Shown here in pieces: positions 34,734 to 36,639 of a stretch of DNA of 36,639 bases. This DNA is from an uncultured Roseateles sp. (GTDB taxonomy: Bacteria > Pseudomonadota > Gammaproteobacteria > Burkholderiales > Burkholderiaceae), in NCBI GenBank assembly GCA_946886855.1, contig CAMPJJ010000055.1:1-36639 (forward strand). Reading direction: 5' to 3'. Below the pieces are notes generated by a model, which worked only from the letters and a program-made list of their open reading frames with translations, had not been told where the DNA came from and searched no databases. How positions within the stretch are numbered: position 1 is the first letter of the stretch; every line of letters begins with the position of its first letter. The translations under genes were made by a program, and so were the position numbers.

Positions 34734-35579
34734 ATGTCCCACCTCTCCCTCCTGGCCGCCGCCCAATTCGCCGGCGCGCACGCGCTGGCAATCTACGGCG
34801 CGCTGCTGGTCCTGGTGACCGGCACGACCTGGCTGGTCGCGCGCGCGCTGCTGCCGGACCGCGGCGGACAGGCCGCCGCGCCGGAACCGCTCTCCCCGGT
34901 CGCGCTGCTGTTGCGCTTCGCGGCCGGCTTCGCCTTCATCGTCGGCGGCGCGATGCTGTTCGCCGAAATCGCCGAGGCGCTCCACACCGAGCAGACGCTG
35001 GGCCAGCTCGACGAGGCCTTCATCGTCGCGATGATCGACCACGTGCCCGACCTCGCGCTACGGGCCTTCTACCTGATCACGGTCGTCGGCAACCGGGAAA
35101 CGCTGATCACGCTCGGCATCGCGGTGACGGTGGGGCTGCTGGTCCTGCGCCGCCGCGGTCTGGCGCTCGGCTGGGCGCTGGCGATGCTGGGCAACGGCGC
35201 GCTGAATCCGACGCTGAAGCAGGTCTTCGAACGCGCCCGCCCGGTGCACCCGACCCACTGGCTGACCGAGGAGGGATTCAGCTTCCCCAGCGGCCACAGC
35301 TCCGGCACGGTGATCGCGATGGGGATGCTCGCCTACCTCGCCGTCCGCCTGCTGCCACGGCGCTGGCATGTGCCGGCGTGGATGGCGGCGGCGGGGCTGG
35401 CCTTCTCGGTCGGTGCGAGCCGCATCTTCCTGCGCGTGCATTTCCCCAGCGACGTGCTGGCCGGGTTCGCCTCCGGCGCCGCGTGGCTCACCGTCTCGAT
35501 CGTGAGCATCGAGCTGGCGCGCTGGGCGCGCCGCAGACGCGTCGGACGTCAGGCGAGCGCCGTCGAGCTCACGCGCTGA
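34734..35579 (+). CDS. PAP2-family membrane phosphatase
   Basis: This 281-residue integral membrane phosphatase probably removes phosphate from phosphatidate, undecaprenyl pyrophosphate or a similar lipid on the periplasmic face. All three PAP2 motifs are present: KQVFERARP (162-170), PSGH (185-188) and SRIFLRVHFPSD (229-240; His236, Asp240). About six helices are seen, beginning 16-38 and 57-80. ATG 34734 has only a weak ribosome site and lies 10 bp after the fic-like gene, so it may rely on coupling. Its last 31 bp overlap the convergent metallophosphoesterase gene. The substrate cannot be decided from sequence. Confidence 0.92.
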   Translation: MSHLSLLAAAQFAGAHALAIYGALLVLVTGTTWLVARALLPDRGGQAAAPEPLSPVALLLRFAAGFAFIVGGAMLFAEIAEALHTEQTLGQLDEAFIVAMIDHVPDLALRAFYLITVVGNRETLITLGIAVTVGLLVLRRRGLALGWALAMLGNGALNPTLKQVFERARPVHPTHWLTEEGFSFPSGHSSGTVIAMGMLAYLAVRLLPRRWHVPAWMAAAGLAFSVGASRIFLRVHFPSDVLAGFASGAAWLTVSIVSIELARWARRRRVGRQASAVELTR

Positions 35580-36340
35580 AAAAGGCCGGCGGTGTCGTCG
35601 ACGTCCCAGCGTTCGACGACGGCCGAGCGCGCCGGGCCGATCCGGATCACGTTGACGGAATTCGGGATCCCGCCGCGCACCCGGACGCTCAGGGCCGTGC
35701 CCGCCTGCACCGCCCAGACCGGGCGCGGCAGGTCGGACCGACGCTCATGCAGCGGCAGCACGTACGGCAAGTGGATGTGGCCGCCGACCACCGCGTCGAC
35801 GCCGGCCTCGGCCCAGCGGTGCACCGCCTTGGCATGACCGCGCAGCAGGTTGGTGACATCGGTCGTGTCCGTGACCGCCACCGGCTGATGCACCGCCACG
35901 AGCCGCACCTGATCGGGCCTGGCGCGCGCGAGCCGCTGCGCGGTGCGCTCGATCTGCGCGTTGGACACCTCGCCGTTGGTGTGCCGGTAGCGGCGCGTCG
36001 TGTTGAGCGCGACGACGAGCAGATCGTCGGTCTCGAACTCGCTGTCCTGGGCGGGTCCGAAGGCCTGTTCATAGCGCCGATACGGATGCAGCAGGCGCGT
36101 GGCCAACGCGTACAGCGGGATGTCGTGGTTCCCGGGGATGACGAGCGTCGCGGGCACGCCGAGTTTCTCGACGAAGGCTTTCGCGCGCGAGAACTCGATC
36201 GGCTGCGCACGCTGGGTGATGTCGCCGGTGATCAGCAACAGGTCGGGCTTCAGCTCGCCGCAGAGCCGCTCCAGCGCGCCCACCGCCATCGGCCGCTCGG
36301 TCCCGAAATGCGGATCGGACATCTGAAGCACGACCGTCAT
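35549..36340 (-). CDS. Calcineurin-like metallophosphoesterase
   Basis: This 263-residue cytoplasmic dimetal phosphoesterase has the full motif series: SDPHFG (Asp9, His11), LLITGDIT (Asp40), IPGNHD (69-73), then LVAVHQP and GGHIHLPYV with GHxH near 195. The layout resembles CpdA/YkuE-type enzymes acting on cyclic nucleotides or lipid phosphates. It starts four bases inside the end of the upstream lipid-kinase-like gene (ATGA at 36337-36340), so the two are coupled. That suggests lipid-phosphate metabolism over cAMP. Its 3' end overlaps the PAP2 gene by 31 bp in opposite sense. Confidence 0.9.
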   Translation of the reverse strand: MTVVLQMSDPHFGTERPMAVGALERLCGELKPDLLLITGDITQRAQPIEFSRAKAFVEKLGVPATLVIPGNHDIPLYALATRLLHPYRRYEQAFGPAQDSEFETDDLLVVALNTTRRYRHTNGEVSNAQIERTAQRLARARPDQVRLVAVHQPVAVTDTTDVTNLLRGHAKAVHRWAEAGVDAVVGGHIHLPYVLPLHERRSDLPRPVWAVQAGTALSVRVRGGIPNSVNVIRIGPARSAVVERWDVDDTAGLFQRVSSTALA

Positions 36341-36639
36341 CCACCGGACTCCGTGCTCGCGTCGGCCGCAGCGGTGGCGGCCGCGCCGACAGCGGGCGAG
36401 CCGCTCATGCCGGCGGCGGCCTGGGCCCGCCGACGCTCTTCCGGCAGTCCTTCCGGACGGATCAGCATCAGCGGCTGCGGCGCGACCTCGAAGCGCACCG
36501 GCAGGCGCATCCACAGCACTTCGCCGTCGGTCGCGACCTTCACCCGTCGCGCGCCCAGGCGCCGGCTGCGCACCGTCAGGCGGGTGAAGGGGAAGTTGAT
36601 GATCTGGTCCGCCTCGGCGAGCTTGCCCATCGCGCCGCG
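36337..36639 (-). CDS. Diacylglycerol/lipid kinase-like protein, 5' part outside window
   Basis: Only about 100 C-terminal residues are visible; the frame is open to the window edge. RLTVRSRRLGARRVKVATDGEVLWMRLPVRFEVAPQPLMLIRP matches the end of the YegS/BmrU/DagK lipid kinase fold, where a VATDGE strand and a final VxxP segment close the second domain. A 40-residue Ala/Gly/Ser-rich tail follows, longer than usual. The ATG visible at 36630 is internal. It overlaps the metallophosphoesterase start by 4 bp. Confidence 0.75.
   Translation of the reverse strand, partial: RGAMGKLAEADQIINFPFTRLTVRSRRLGARRVKVATDGEVLWMRLPVRFEVAPQPLMLIRPEGLPEERRRAQAAAGMSGSPAVGAAATAAADASTESGG

Overview
This window looks like chromosome of a high-GC (roughly 70% G+C by eye) betaproteobacterium of the Burkholderiales, in the Roseateles/Mitsuaria/Rubrivivax neighbourhood. 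The basis is codon use, the pobR/pobA pair, an NrtR-controlled NAD cluster, a lone Bug-type (TctC) binding protein in a sugar-acid locus, and Fur-type iron genes. Genus is inference only. I see no tRNA, rRNA, CRISPR array, insertion sequence or prophage, and no gene-free stretch longer than 300 bp.

Layout. (1) 1-2720: the end of a DUF1348 protein, then an AraC-type pobR divergent from pobA. pobA carries an apparent frameshift near 1813-1821. (2) 2739-8723: an NAD(P) supply locus. pncA-like, pncB, nadE and nadM-Nudix lie on the minus strand, divergent from nrtR, with two near-identical NrtR-type operators in the intergenic region. A REPIN-like pair of inverted repeats sits between pncB and nadE. 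(3) 8764-10712: an exported alpha/beta hydrolase and an isocitrate lyase/PEP mutase-family protein. (4) 10891-14318: a Fur-box candidate, a TonB-dependent siderophore receptor and a PepSY membrane protein. (5) 14325-18362: two divergent genes of unknown role. One encodes an 891-residue protein whose alpha/beta-hydrolase parts are separated by about 400 residues of membrane helices; the other encodes a 374-residue orphan. Both carry 9-bp tandem repeats near their 5' ends. (6) 18311-25627: a LysR regulator divergent from a sugar-acid catabolic cluster (Bug binding protein, UxaA-family dehydratase, semialdehyde dehydrogenase, HpcH/HpaI aldolase, tartrate/D-malate-type dehydrogenase). (7) 25684-28391: corA, a GNAT acetyltransferase and a class II Fic protein; fic and gnat overlap by 4 bp. 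(8) 28460-31946: a ferric-iron ABC importer (fbpABC-like) with a strong Fur box. (9) 32109-33586: a LysR regulator divergent from an 84-residue orphan with a clear intrinsic terminator. (10) 33773-36639: a second Fic-like protein lacking the catalytic histidine, a PAP2 phosphatase, a metallophosphoesterase and the end of a diacylglycerol-kinase-like gene.

How the genes work together. NrtR probably senses NAD metabolites and represses the whole deamidating salvage route (nicotinamide to nicotinate to NaMN, and NaAD to NAD) as well as itself. Two loci serve iron uptake, siderophore-linked across the outer membrane and free ferric iron across the inner membrane, and each has a candidate Fur site. 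The LysR-linked cluster should convert an aldarate or related sugar acid to central metabolites. The least explained parts are the 891/374-residue pair, the 84-residue orphan, and the two Fic loci.
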